DNA from: Hypomyces perniciosus
Taxonomy: Eukaryota; Ascomycota; Sordariomycetes; Hypocreales; Hypocreaceae
Direction: 5' to 3'
NCBI GenBank assembly: GCA_008477525.1
Contig: SPDT01000001.1
Coordinates: 434,001-498,000 of the forward strand
DNA length: 64,000 nt
Made by a program: the position numbers and the translations under genes. The notes under the pieces were generated by a model, which made no database searches, was not told the DNA's origin, and saw nothing but the letters and a program-made list of their open reading frames with translations. Shown here piece by piece: positions 27,362 through 38,702 of this stretch (position 1 is the first letter of the stretch; every line of letters starts with the position of its first letter).

Positions 27362-28101
27362 CTCGGCGGCTCGGAGGGGAGAGGCGTTCCTCAACGCGAT
27401 GTTGGAGGAGACTGGGAGGCGACGAGGCCGAGGATTGGAGCTGGCGATATGAGGAGGAGTGAGGAATGGGCCGTCGTTGACGTTGAGGATGGTGATTGAT
27501 TCGCCTCTTGCAGTGCTGTCGGAATTGGGAGGACGCTGATTGGCTGGATGTGCAAGGGAGCGAGAATTAGCCGATTGACATTGCCCCGCTGAGATGCTGA
27601 GTAAGGTGGGTAGTACTTGGAGCTGTACGAGTATCTCTTACCCTACAATATGCCATTCATTTTCCATGAAGTATTCACTTTGGTGGATTCAGACATGACA
27701 GTTTACCATTATTGGTGTATGTTTACTCATCTTGAGATGGCTACTTCTTGAGTTGAGATACGAAATATCATTAAACACACAAACACCCCGGAACTATAGA
27801 AACTGTTGTTGGCTCGCCATAAAGGTCTATGAACGGTGTACTCCGTACTCCGTACAATAAACATTCCCTCACAAAAAGCCAACAAGTTGGATACCAGAGC
27901 ATATGCCTTTCTCAGCGTCCCTTTATACTACTACCATATAACCAACCTAAACGAACCCAGCTGCCAACCGACAACCGGGGACAATATAAAATCTAATATC
28001 TGGCAGCCCCTGCTGCAATAGATGATACAAAACATATAGTTTACTGTTGCGAAATGACCTGGAGTTTAGACAACCCCCGATTTTCATGGCATCGCCTTCA
28101 T
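27362..28101. other. Intergenic, complex I subunit promoter side
   Basis: 740 nt with overlapping TACTCCGTA copies at 27839-27847 and 27846-27854. No gene is seen. Confidence 0.6.
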
Positions 28102-28419
28102 TCACTGGTTGAATCCCGCGCACATCGCGATCAGCTCACCCTGAGCATCGTCTGCATTATGTATGGCTGAGTTAGCAAAGTCACATATTGCCGAGAGATG
28201 AGACAAGGATATCGTACATAGTGATTCTTGGCACGTCCGAGCAATACACATGTTAACCGTGGTCTTGAATATGTCGTTTTTGCAAATGCATGCGAGATCG
28301 GCACCTGGGCATTGATCTTCAATTGCCGGCTTGTAGCAAACTTCGAAACACGTGTGGCCATCCAGAGCACCAACAGATGTGAGCATGGCGACGGCCAGGG
28401 TGATGATGGAGTACTTCAT
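28102..28419 (-). CDS. Small secreted CFEM-domain protein, 83 aa
   Basis: Two exons, 28419-28218 and 28151-28102, are joined across a 66-nt intron (donor GTACGA, branch GCTAAC, acceptor GCAG). The start at 28419 gives a clear signal peptide (MKYSIITLAVAMLTSVGALDG). The mature part has eight cysteines with spacing C-x3-C-x8-C-x6-C-x-C-x11-C-x4-C-x14-C, which fits CFEM, including the Asp between cysteines 3 and 4 (QCPGADLACIC) that in Csa2-type proteins ligates heme iron. The eighth cysteine is supplied in frame only after splicing (SLYDAQGELIAMCAGF). It ends at GFNQ with no GPI-attachment tail, so it is probably released. CFEM proteins act in heme uptake, wall surface functions or host interaction; which applies here is unknown. 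Confidence 0.85.
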   Translation of the reverse strand: MKYSIITLAVAMLTSVGALDGHTCFEVCYKPAIEDQCPGADLACICKNDIFKTTVNMCIARTCQESLCTISLSHLSAICDFANSAIHNADDAQGELIAMCAGFNQ

Positions 28420-30475
28420 GATGAAGTCACACGGAGTGGAGCAGGGAATCATGGCTGAATGGAGGGATTGATGATTCAAGATGTTCTGGATTGAACTGAT
28501 GAATCATTCAAGGCACGGGGTTCGAGAGGTCATGACCAAAGCCGGTTGACGGATTGGTATATATAGACCAGGTGCAATGTACGGAGTGTATACATCCATG
28601 AGTTGCATTCCAGGGCAACAGGCCAATGGAATGATCAGACATGATTCCATTCCTTTCACTCACCCACGCTCACGGAGGAGTGCATAAAGAGAGATGTTGG
28701 TGATGTAGTAGTAGATAACGGCAAGAAGGGAAAATAACATCACTGACTTAATTAAGGCTGCGACCTCAGCTTACCATCAGCCTCAGCCAGGTACATCGCC
28801 GAGCAAAGGGCTCTCTACTAAGAATAGATCAGAGTTTGAATGATGAGCCATAATGCCATACTGAACATTCAGGCAATCAGATTTAGAAAATAGGATTATC
28901 AACTTTGAGAACTGTGGACATGGGCGAAATCAGCTCGTGGATCGGCGATTGTTGATTCCGGTTACTTTGCCGAATTCCGCCACCCGCTCTGCCACTTCAT
29001 TGACAGCGGGCCATGACACCCGCCACGACCTGTGATAATTTACTTTTGGAATGGCCATGAACAAGCGAGCTGATGGTTCAAGCATAACAGTATTATCGGA
29101 CCGGCAAGGTAATTACTCGTAGAAAGCTGTGAGCCGGGCCAAGACGGGAGACGGCAGTATCAAAATATACAACTTGATAGGAGACAAAGGAGACACGGGA
29201 GTGATAACACCAAATGCACCGGGAAAGGGGCCGAATATGAGATTAAGTGGAAGCCAAATCCGGCAGGTCGCTTTTGGGAAATATGTCGAGAAGAGGCGTA
29301 AGAGCGGCGATATGGTTGGTGGAAGGACGCATAAATAAGTTGATTCGGGTTGACCATTCAGGGAGTACTATTTTGTAAACTGAGTGCGTATGAGACGTAC
29401 ATATCCCATGTAGTTCTAGTTCGATATTATTAATGTAGTATGTACGAGCAATACGAATCCGTCTTAAAATCATAGACCGCTAAACCCCTTATCACCGAAA
29501 ATGATGTTCCTGCAGAGCATTAGTGGAGAAAAAATGACCCGACTTTACTCCCACGTTTTACCGCATCGGACCAACGACGCGCAATGCGCCTATGTATGTC
29601 ATGAGTAATAATTCCGTGATGTTATTTACATGTAAATAAAAAGTTGGCAAGCAGGATACTCCGTAGTATTCTCAGCCTTTTAGACATATCTTTCCCCAAC
29701 ACGGCTTAGTGGTCATGTTCTAGTATCTCGGTATTACTCCGTAGTAGTCGTACCTAGTAATAGTAATTAGTACTAGTAAGGTAGTACTCGTAATAGTACT
29801 AGTACCATGTACATTTGCTAAACTCCGCAGATTGCGCTCCCGAAATATTAGCACACCACACACTTCCCCTTCTGTCTTGCAAGCCGCATGGACCTCTTCT
29901 GCTGTGTTCCCCTGCTTATACTCGTACGAGTACTCGTACACCTATAACCAAGCAAGGGCGATCTCCCGGGCTCCCTTACGTGTGTTCATAAGCTTCTAAT
30001 ATCGTTTCTTCTTGTGGTTGATAATGTCTTGTCCACCAACATAGGTATGAAGTACATAGGTATGTACTACTCCTCCTTAGTACTTAGATATTTATCCCTC
30101 ACATCTTTGGCATCATCCACAACTCCCCATTCCTGTTGACTCGTACAATAGCAATAATACTACTCCCGAGGAGATCCCCATGTAGCCGCGTATGTACATA
30201 CACACATACGAGTACACTGCCTCATACCAAGGCCAAGGCCAACACGAGCTCGGTCAACACCATGGGCCCCCCGATTCGTCTGGGGCCGGAAAGTTCCCAC
30301 ATGGTTTCGGCGCGCGTGTGGATAATACTACTAAACTGCCCCTAGTTGAGTGACTTTTCCTGACCCCTTCTTGTCATGCCATTCATGTCTTCTTTCCCAG
30401 CCCGCTTGGCATTGCATTTGCTTTGAGTTCTCTTCTCTGTAAACGGCACACTCTCTTTCTGTGCCACTAGCTCCG
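28420..30475. other. Divergent intergenic, ~2.1 kb, CFEM / GT90
   Basis: No gene is recognised. It contains TACTCCGTA copies at 29658 and 29735, many TAGTACTAGTA-like stretches at 29755-29815, and a pyrimidine-rich leader just before 30476. The ORF-like stretch at 29129-29338 has no motif or codon bias. Confidence 0.6.
28558..28565 (-). promoter_or_regulatory. TATA-box candidate for the CFEM gene
   Basis: The perfect TATATATA octamer lies about 140 nt upstream of the CFEM start codon. Spacing fits a fungal TATA promoter and suggests regulated expression, but no transcript start is known. Confidence 0.45.
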
Positions 30476-32311
30476 ATGTTGAAGATCCGAGACTCGTTGG
30501 TTCTGCACCCCAGGACTGCCATTCGTTATTTGATTGTTGTTTTCGTTATCGCATTTGCCGTTCACAACTATGTTCTCTGGCGCGACACCAAATCCTGGGA
30601 CCTCCCCGACCTGCATATTTCGAAAACACCCAAGACATCGAAAACATCATGGCGAAGACACCATCCGATCGAGAAGCTCATGATCGACGCGCGAATCCAC
30701 CACGAAGTGCTCATGACAAAGCGCAGCCGTGATCTCGCCAGCGCTGCTTCCCGCTATCGAGAACGGAGAGGACGACACCCGCCGCCAGGGTTCGACAAAT
30801 GGGTTCAGGCTGCCCTCGAAAGCGATGCTGTCATAGTGGAGGACTTTTTCGATCGCATATACAAGGACCTCACCCCCTACTGGGCTCTTGAATCAGATAC
30901 TCTTGCTAAGAGGGCCAGCGCCTGGCATTTCGTTGTCAAGGTTCGCAATGGGACAGCCAAGGGAGTTGGAAATGTCGAGGGTCTGGTGCCTTGGTTACAA
31001 TTGTGGACAGCGCTCGTCGAGGAGTTCGCGAAGGACTTGCCCGACTTGGATATGCCCATCAACCACATGGATGAATCCCGAATTCTGGTTCCTTTCGACG
31101 ACATGCACAAACTGGTGCTCAAAGAGCAGAGTATACGGAAAATAGTCAAGCCTGCCAACGTCACGACCAAGTTCAAAGGCTTGGGCGCAGTCGATGCCGC
31201 GAAGCCGGAGCCGTACGATCCCGCGTGGCATGGGCCGGACAAATCATACTGGAGTCTAGCTGTGAAAACGTGTGGCCCAGACACTCCTGCATATGGCGTC
31301 GAAGCCTTCTCGAATTTCACCGAACCTGCGCAAATACCTGAAAACTGGGCGCCCGACTACGCCTACCAGGGGTTCATCCAGAACTGGACCGCTGCCATGG
31401 ACCCTTGTCTGCAGCCACACTTGCGCCAGCTGCACGGCACCTTCGTCGAACCTATCAGTCTGTCCTCCACAGAGGAGCTTATTCCGCTTTTTGGCGGGTC
31501 GAAGCTGCCAATGAACAACGAGATTCTCATCCCAGGAGCCATGTACCTGTCCGCCGACGAATTCTACTCCGGCGGGGATAACCATGGACTTCCCTGGGAG
31601 AAGAAGAAGAATGGCCTGATCTGGCGCGGTGACGCATCTGGCGGTCGTGCGAGACCCGAGTCGTGGCATCACTTCCACCGTCATAGGTTGATCGACATGC
31701 TCAATGCCACGACCGTCGCTCGCATGGAAGAGGGAGGCGAACGAGCAAGGACGTTTGTGCTTCCGCCCAAAACAATCTACAAAAGCCCCCATCTGTCGTA
31801 TAACAATGTCAGCTCATGGCTGCAAGGCTTTGCGGACGCGGGTTTTGTTCGCCTTTGTCCCCCAGACTTTTGTGAATTTATGGCTCAGCACTTCCAGCAG
31901 CAGAAACATGTCCACATGAAAGAACAGTATAGTTACAAGTTCTTGCCAGACGCTGATGGGAATTCTTTCAGCGCTAGGTTCCGTGGCTTCCTGCGGTCTA
32001 CGAGTCTGCCCCTGAAGGCTACCATCTACACCGAGTGGCATGACGACCGGCTCACGCCCTGGCTGCACTTTGTGCCCCTCGACAACACGTTCCAAGACCT
32101 GTACTCTGTCCTGGAGTACTTCACCGACGGACCCGAGGGAGTAGGCGATGCAGCTGCTGAATTCATCGCCGAGAACGGCCGTGAGTGGGCAGAGAAAGTC
32201 CACCGGAGAGAGGATATGCGATTATATATCTGGCGCCTGCTACTTGAGTGGGCTCGGATTTGCGATGAAAACAGAGAGACGCTAGGCTTTATCGAAGACT
32301 TGATCTCGTGA
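30476..32311 (+). CDS. Glycosyltransferase family 90 (CAP10/CAP59-type), type II membrane protein
   Basis: A single exon of 611 aa starts at MLKIRDSLVLHPRTAIRY. One N-terminal transmembrane segment (YLIVVFVIAFAVHNYVLW) predicts a Golgi type II topology, followed by a basic stem. The catalytic region shows family blocks NGLIWRGDASGGRARP, KEQYSYKFLPDADGNSFSAR and RFRGFLRSTSLPLKATIY, followed by HDDRLTPWLHFVPLD and a conserved helical C-terminus. Cryptococcus CAP10 and animal POGLUT/KDELC proteins belong to this family and transfer xylose or glucose. Donor and acceptor are not inferable here; a role in wall or secreted-glycan synthesis is the general expectation. Confidence 0.9.
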   Translation: MLKIRDSLVLHPRTAIRYLIVVFVIAFAVHNYVLWRDTKSWDLPDLHISKTPKTSKTSWRRHHPIEKLMIDARIHHEVLMTKRSRDLASAASRYRERRGRHPPPGFDKWVQAALESDAVIVEDFFDRIYKDLTPYWALESDTLAKRASAWHFVVKVRNGTAKGVGNVEGLVPWLQLWTALVEEFAKDLPDLDMPINHMDESRILVPFDDMHKLVLKEQSIRKIVKPANVTTKFKGLGAVDAAKPEPYDPAWHGPDKSYWSLAVKTCGPDTPAYGVEAFSNFTEPAQIPENWAPDYAYQGFIQNWTAAMDPCLQPHLRQLHGTFVEPISLSSTEELIPLFGGSKLPMNNEILIPGAMYLSADEFYSGGDNHGLPWEKKKNGLIWRGDASGGRARPESWHHFHRHRLIDMLNATTVARMEEGGERARTFVLPPKTIYKSPHLSYNNVSSWLQGFADAGFVRLCPPDFCEFMAQHFQQQKHVHMKEQYSYKFLPDADGNSFSARFRGFLRSTSLPLKATIYTEWHDDRLTPWLHFVPLDNTFQDLYSVLEYFTDGPEGVGDAAAEFIAENGREWAEKVHRREDMRLYIWRLLLEWARICDENRETLGFIEDLIS

Positions 32312-32761
32312 ACTCTGTGGCGGTTTTTTGATGTATGGATGACTTGTCTCTCTTTTCTTTTGCATGTCGGCGTTTCTGTTTGTTGATTTTTGTTCACGAG
32401 GAAACACCGGAGTCTAGGAGTCGGAATTTTATGGACAGTGGGTTTGTGGTTGATATGACACAGAATCCGCATTTGGGTAGACTTACGCGTCTCGGTTTCA
32501 TTGATTCTTGCACACACACACGCACACACACACACACACACAAGCACACAGTTGTAATTGGTAGTTGGCCTTTGATCTGTACAAAGAGTTGATACCTATT
32601 ATGGATAGAACATACAGAGTAACTAATTTATGAAGACTAAAAAAGTTCTGATATCATAGCTAGCGGGCACGTCCAACATCACATAAATCTCATGTTGCGG
32701 AGGGAGGATATAAGCTGGGGGGAATATCATCATCGCTATGCCTGAAAGTATATATTGTTTA
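32312..32761. other. Convergent intergenic, GT90 / Gyp1
   Basis: 450 nt of 3' flanks. A CA-dinucleotide microsatellite lies at 32511-32550. No gene is seen. Confidence 0.6.
32511..32550. repeat. (CA)n microsatellite, imperfect
   Basis: CA dinucleotides run for about 40 nt, interrupted by two single-base variants. It lies 3' of the GT90 gene. Confidence 0.9.
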
Positions 32762-34790
32762 CTATAACTGCAGATTCGGCAATAATGGCCGATGTCGCTG
32801 ACCCTTCAAGTGCGCCGCCGAACCCTTGTAGAGGCTCTGCCATATAAAGGCCTCACTCAAGAGCAGTTCAATGTCCTTCTCGGTCCATGACTTGGTGGGA
32901 AGGCTCTGCAGGAACATCATAACCTCCTGAAAGTCCATCTTGACAAGCTTGTCGGACCACTTGACAAGTAGAGCAGCACAGACGTAGAGGTGAAACTCTG
33001 AGAAGCCTTGTTCTTCCGCCTACAGCCGTGGTGACGATGGTTAGCTACGTGGTGGGGTGGGATGAGGTCGGTATATACTCACGAGGTAGGTATCCCACAT
33101 GCGGATGGTATTCTTCACGCTTATTTCGCGCATGAGAAGACAGTTCATCCACCGAAAACTGAACTGAATGAATTCGACACCCTCCTTCTCGAGATGCTTT
33201 GCCAGATTTGAATCGATCCTGGCAGTGAGGTCCCGCAGCGCAGCCACCTGTCGCTGAATGCCCGGCTGAGCAACGATATAGTGGTCCTGAATACCATCAA
33301 GTAGCTTGGTCAGGCACCAAAAGGAGTCTGCCTCGACGGCATCCAGCACTGACTTGGGGAGTTGACCTGGATCCATCCCTGTCTCAATATCGTGGTCTCC
33401 GATGTAGAGACCCAGGAAAACCTCCCAGAACGGAGTTACCAAGTCATTAATACCCTGGACGTAGCCGCTGGCCGGATGTCTGACAGCCCAAACATAGAGA
33501 ATGCGCTCTAAAGACCGTTGTGTTGCTTCGTAACCGTAGAGTTCGATATGCGGATTTGTTCTGGGAATGTCAATGCTGATCTGGTGCCATACGGCTTCAT
33601 CCAAACCCCGTGCCTTTCCAGTTCCAGCGGAAGCATTACTCGCGCCAATTCCTCCTCTTTCAAAGGCCTGTTTCACGCCATCAAGATACTCTTTTCGTTT
33701 CCTTTCCAATGTAGCAACCCGTCTTTCGCTATTTGTGGGGAGATAGCTGAGAAGAAGCTGCCAAGTCATGGCGCGGACCTCATGTGGCACCCCTGACCAT
33801 GCTAAGGCCCTGAGATCTGGAAGGGAGATGGATGATGCCTGGAGAAGCCTCTTAAACTTATTAATTCTCGCTATTCGGCAATTAATTGCATCGACTTCCT
33901 TCTGAGGTGCATTGCTGGGAATAGAGGGATAATTAATAAGGTTAAGGGCGTTTGCAGGGTCTTTGTGCGGACTATTAGTACGTTCATGGTGAGAATTTGA
34001 ATAAACAGGCTTCGGCATACCTGTCAATATTTCCTTGTATTGTGGTCGGAGGATCTTGCCCTCGCTTTTCTTGGGCATTGGGTATGTCGGTGCTGGGCGC
34101 TCAGCTGCGATATCGGCACTGTTTGAATACCGTCTCGACTGAAGCGCCCCGGAAGGGTCTTCCACTGTAGGCGATAGAGTATCATTACTGATGTCGGGTT
34201 TGCCCTGGGAGGCTATCCGCTTCGTTCTTCTCTTCGTATTGGAGAGGCTAGGCAGCCCGAAGTCGTCGCCATCGTCGTCTTCGTATCCCAACATCTCATC
34301 TTCGTCCGCCTTCCAGTCATCGTTGGTATTAGAAAGGAAGCTGATGTAACTCTTGAACGGAGGAGAAGAGCTTATAGATCCTCGCGCTGGCGGGGAGGCA
34401 TCAGGAACTCGGTTCCTGGCAGAAGTGGTGGATGGAGGGGTCCTAGGAGGAGGGCTGGTCAAACTTCTTGGTTCAAGTTAGCGACGAGAGAGCGAGGCGG
34501 AGAGGCAGCTTGCAATGGCGACGTACAGGGAGTCGAACTTGAGGACATCTGCGTGAGAGTATGCTGCGCCAACGACTAGATTATTAGAGGCATCTCGGCT
34601 TGCTGGCGTGGTGACGCTTCTCCTGGACGCGTTGTCTCGCAGCGGTGGTCTCCAGAACGAGGAAGCGGATCTGCGTTGGAAGCAGTGTCAGCAAAGAGCA
34701 AAGCGGCAGCTTGGGAGTATTGGATGATCGAGCATACTCAGACCGATCTATTACACGACAGGATGATGCTTGGTCAGTGACAAGCCCCAT
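32762..34790 (-). CDS. gyp1: TBC-domain Rab GTPase-activating protein, Gyp1 type
   Basis: Supported exons are 34793-34738, 34670-34527, 34463-33083 and 33019-32762. From the ATG at 34790 they encode 611 aa with all phases consistent. The N-terminus is Ser/Pro-rich (SESASSFWRPPLRDN, then VVGAAYSHADVLKFDSLLTS), with an acidic patch (ADEDEMLGYEDDDGDDFGL). The TBC domain shows LRALAWSGVPHEVRAMTWQL, the arginine finger ISIDIPRTNPH and the glutamine finger GYVQGINDL. Gyp1-type GAPs act on Ypt1/Rab1 at the Golgi. The true start is unsettled: ATG 34790 lies three bases after a good acceptor. A further exon (34986-34945, MWSSSGSGKKPANS) plus a microexon (34875-34858) can be joined in frame only by using a weak GTCGGT donor. 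Confidence 0.85.
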
Positions 34791-35687
34791 TGTCTAGTTC
34801 TCACGGTATGACACTCGACAGCAATCCTCGGCGCGGGGGACTCAACAACATACCGACCTGGACCATTTCCTGTGGCTGTTGGGGCAGTCAGCATCATCAC
34901 CATCTGTTGCGACACAGAACGACCCTCGGAATACGAATACTCACCGAATTGGCCGGCTTCTTGCCGCTCCCGGAGGACGACCACATGTTCACGAATTCGG
35001 GTCGTCGACAGCACCAAGGTGACGCCTCATTATGCGGGGCTTTTGCGGGAGAGATCGAGGCTGGAGTCTCGGCTGGACGAGCCGTTGGAACTCGACTCGG
35101 GCAAGAAGAGGTGGTTTGGTGATCTTGTTCGTGTCATGTCCGCCGATCTCAGATGAGCTCTGTTGGGGCGGTCGGTGCGGTGGGCGCAGGCCTGCGGGAC
35201 CGCCGAAGCTTCGGCACCTCACAGGCGGGGTAACGGCGCTGTAGCCTGTAAGGCCGCTGAAACTTAGGTGGCTCTTGTTAGGCTTTAGCGGTCTTCAACG
35301 TACTCGTACCAGTAGTAGGTATGTTGGCATGTACTCCGTATTAGTGGCGGCCGAACAAGGCTAGGTGGCGCCCTCGGTTGGGCTTGGCTGTTCTCTTAGT
35401 CAGCGGGGACGAAGCCAAAGCTGACGGGCGCCCAAGGTTTCCTCCAGTGTAATAGCAATTTCCTGTAACCTTCACTTCTCCTCCCCAAAGACCTGTATCA
35501 CAAACGCAGAACCATTCTCCCTTAACCCGCCTTTCATCGTTCAATTCATACTCATCAATTCCCTTTCTAGTAGCTGCAATAATTCATCAAAGGAATCCTG
35601 ATTATTCCTCTCGCCATACGAATTTCGCAGATTCTCAGCCTCGTCTCCAACGCGAACAAAGGTTTGCCCTCGTTGACAACTCTCATC
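34791..35687. other. Divergent region Gyp1 / Hrp1-like, may hold Gyp1 5' exons
   Basis: 897 nt between divergent starts. Part of 34840-34990 may be coding or 5' UTR of gyp1. A TACTCCGTA copy lies at 35332-35340. Pyrimidine-rich sequence precedes the hnRNP start at 35688. Confidence 0.55.
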
Positions 35688-38600
35688 ATGGCGGAAACAG
35701 AAAACTTTGAGGATGATCTTTTCGCCGATCTGTACGTGCCCTAGCGCCCTTCATCAGACATCGCTTAAATTTTTGCTAACGCGGCAACGCGTAGCTATGA
35801 GGATACCGATACCAAGCATGTGCCCCAAACATCAGCCCCAAGCCAAGCAAAACCCGTCGAGAGTCAACGTTTCGAACAGGTTGTATCAGCCGCTGCCACT
35901 GGCGAACAGAGGAACGGAGGTTACGATCAAGCGAATGAAGAAGATGACGATGACGACGACGACGACGATGTCGACTTCAATTTGGGAGGTGGGATGTCGA
36001 ACCACAACCACATGAACCATGCTGCACCGCACGATGACGCGCCATCAACACCTCCATATGGCACTGTCCACAAGGCCAGTGCCAAAGAAGACGGGTAAGT
36101 TCCCTTTCTCCCCTGCAGTTGCAAAATTGCAATCCTACCCGCAATCCCCCCATCCCTTCGGTGACCAGTGTCGCCCACGTGTTTGTGTACCGGAGTGGTA
36201 GTGGCAGATGGAACGTGACCCTGCGAAACCGCAGCAACTCCAGTGTGCTTGGATTTCGGTGGCTGGCTCGTCTAGATGGGAGAGCATTCGGGCTCAGAGC
36301 TTGGAGGGCCTGGTCTACCGGAAAGCGAAGTGTCAACGAGAAGAAGTCTGATGGGGCATCCTGGTCACGCCGGGGAGAGAACATTTGAGCCAAAAAGATG
36401 GCATCACGTGGGACAACACCTCGAAAGAAGATGTGCCTGAGAGAACCCAAAGAAAGAGATGGTCTTCTGTCTCGGGGCAAGGATTTTGCTCTTTGATAAG
36501 GCCAAGCAAGATTACCAGTCGACACTTGTCATCACAGTGGGCGCTCCTGTCTTCCATAGCTCTCAGTCGCAGAGGTCTTAAAATAGCCCGACGAGAGAGT
36601 GTGCACTTCTCAGCAGGCTGTAGCGAGATTACAGCGAGTAGCGCTTTGAGGTCAACTCGTACCTAGCAGCAGACAGTCAGACAGTCAGAGTCAGAGTCAA
36701 AACGATAGCACAAGACGAAGAGGAAAAGAAAGAAAAGGAAAAGAAAACAAGATTCGACATACTATGCCTGGCATCTTGCGTTCTTGCTGCACTCTCTGTC
36801 TTGCCATTCGATGTTTCTCGACGCATCACTTCTGTGGACTCGGTAGCACCAGCAGTGTCCCATATTGCCAGCTCAATCCTGATGACGACGAACGAAGGAA
36901 TGAGTTGGATGCATATGGCCATGCCTGGGCAAGCCAACAAACGACTATCTTTCACACTTGGGTCTCTATCGCTTGAGCATCAACACACCAATATCTGCCC
37001 ATCTCATGCAAAAAGTCAACAAGGAAAAGCTCCACGGAAGCCAATACCGTGTATAGTCTTTTGATACGGGTGGATGCCAGTGCTAGGTTTTGGCAGCCAC
37101 CAAACCATCCGATACAGCAAGCAATCCACCAGATGCTTCAACTAAATCCAGCCCCCAACGCTGTGCTGTGGAGGCCCACATGCAGCTAGATGCCATGCTA
37201 CTCGCCAGCCCATTATACTGCCACTGTCCGAGAGACATGACAATATCTCGCTGAAATCTCCTTTTTGGTCTATATGTAATGACAAGTTTCGTGATGGTTT
37301 GTTTGCTGATGGCGTTTTTATCACAGAAAGATGTTTATCGGAGGGTTGAACTGGGAAACGACCGACCGTGAGTTTCTTTTGAAATCCGATACGTACTCTG
37401 GCGAATACGGAGTGTATTGACCAGTAGTAGAATCCCTGCGAGACTACTTCTCCCAATTCGGTGAGGTGGTTGAATGCACAGTGATGCGAGATAGCAGCAC
37501 CGGCCGATCCCGAGGCTTCGGTTTTCTCACCTTTAAGGACCCCAAGACTGTGAACATTGTTATGGTCAAGGAGCATTTCCTGGATGGCAAAATTGTGAGT
37601 TGACTATTAAGCCACTACGTAGTGTTCAGGCGCTCTATGCTAACAAATTGTTTAGATTGATCCCAAGAGGGCTATCCCTCGTGATGAGCAGGAGAAAACC
37701 AGCAAGATTTTTGTTGGCGGTGTCAGCCAGGAGACGACGGACCAGGAGTTCAGGGAATACTTTGCCCAATTCGGACGAGTGGTTGATGCTACCCTCATGA
37801 TGGATAAGGACACAGGCCGGCCAAGAGGATTTGGCTTCGTGACCTTTGAAAGTGAGGCTGGAGTGGATGCGTGCATCAACGTGCCACTCGAAATCCACGG
37901 CAAGCCCATCGAAGTTAAGAAAGCTCAACCCAGGGGCAACCTCCGGGAGGAAGAAGAGGCAGCAAAGCGAGGAAAGTTCAGAAAGAGCGACGACCAATCA
38001 TCTCAGGGGGGCATGGGCCAACAGATGGGCAATAACAACACAGGCATGACGCCTCAACTCATGGCGCAGTACTTCCAGCGGATGCAACAGTACTTCGCAA
38101 TGATGCAGTCGCAGATGGCCATGAGCAGGGGCATGCCCATGAACCCAGCTATGTGGCAGCAGATGCAACAGATGCAACAAATGCAGCAGATGATGGGACG
38201 AGGTGGTGCCGGCGGCCCTGGGCAGAACATGATGAACAATATGAACCCTCAAATGATGCAACAGATGCAGCAAATGCAACAGCAGATGATGCAGCAGCAA
38301 CAGGGTGGTGGTCAGGGCAACGCTGGAAACGGTGGTTACGACAACTATGACCAGTATCAGCAACAGCCATCCCAGGGCGCGCATGGTGGTCGACGGGGCG
38401 GTGGTGGAGGTTACGGCGGTGGTGGTGGTGGCGGCGGCGGCGGCAACGGAGCCTATGGCATGAGCGGAGGCGGAGGTGCTCCGACATCGTGGGAGGGCAT
38501 GTATGACGACGTCCCACAGCCAAATGCAAACCAGGGCGGCTTCCGGCGCGGCGGCAGCGTCGGCCAGGGCAGCACACCGGATCCGCAACACTCGCCTCCG

Positions 38601-38702
38601 GCCAATGCCCCAACGGGACCCAAGAATGCCGGCAAGCCTGGAGCCAACTATCGTGGAGGTGGACGAGGTGGAAACAGGGGCTTCCATCCTTATGCTCGAT
38701 GA
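35688..38702 (+). CDS. hrp1: Two-RRM hnRNP, Hrp1/Nab4-like
   Basis: Exons 35688-35731, 35795-36094, 37327-37367, 37431-37594 and 37656-38702 give 531 aa. An acidic N-terminus (a run of nine Asp near residue 88) precedes RRM1 ([20 protein letters not shown], then RGFGFLTF) and RRM2 ([13 protein letters not shown], then RGFGFVTF). The C-terminal half is low complexity: Met/Gln repeats ([12 protein letters not shown]), a Gly-rich stretch and RGG-type elements, a prion-like composition common in hnRNPs. Hrp1 (CF IB) binds the polyadenylation efficiency element and shuttles mRNA; equivalence is inferred from domain order. The second intron (36095-37326, 1232 nt) is far longer than any other in the window and lies just before RRM1. 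Confidence 0.93.
36095..37326 (+). other. Unusually long intron (1232 nt) in the hnRNP gene
   Basis: The donor GGGTAAGT and acceptor TTATCACAG are canonical and phases match across the gap. Reading through the donor meets a stop immediately (GAC GGG TAA). The interior has no recognisable protein domain. The sequence is not obviously repetitive, and it has purine-rich (36695-36750) and pyrimidine-rich patches. Confidence 0.85.

Noticed and set aside
29129..29338. 69-aa frame resembling a collagen-like GDKGDTG string
   Set aside because: Too short, and there is no repeat periodicity or coding bias.
34741..34800. Rab-like string on the plus strand near the Gyp1 start
   Set aside because: A few suggestive residues only; the minus-strand exon reading joins in phase to the rest of Gyp1 and explains the sequence.
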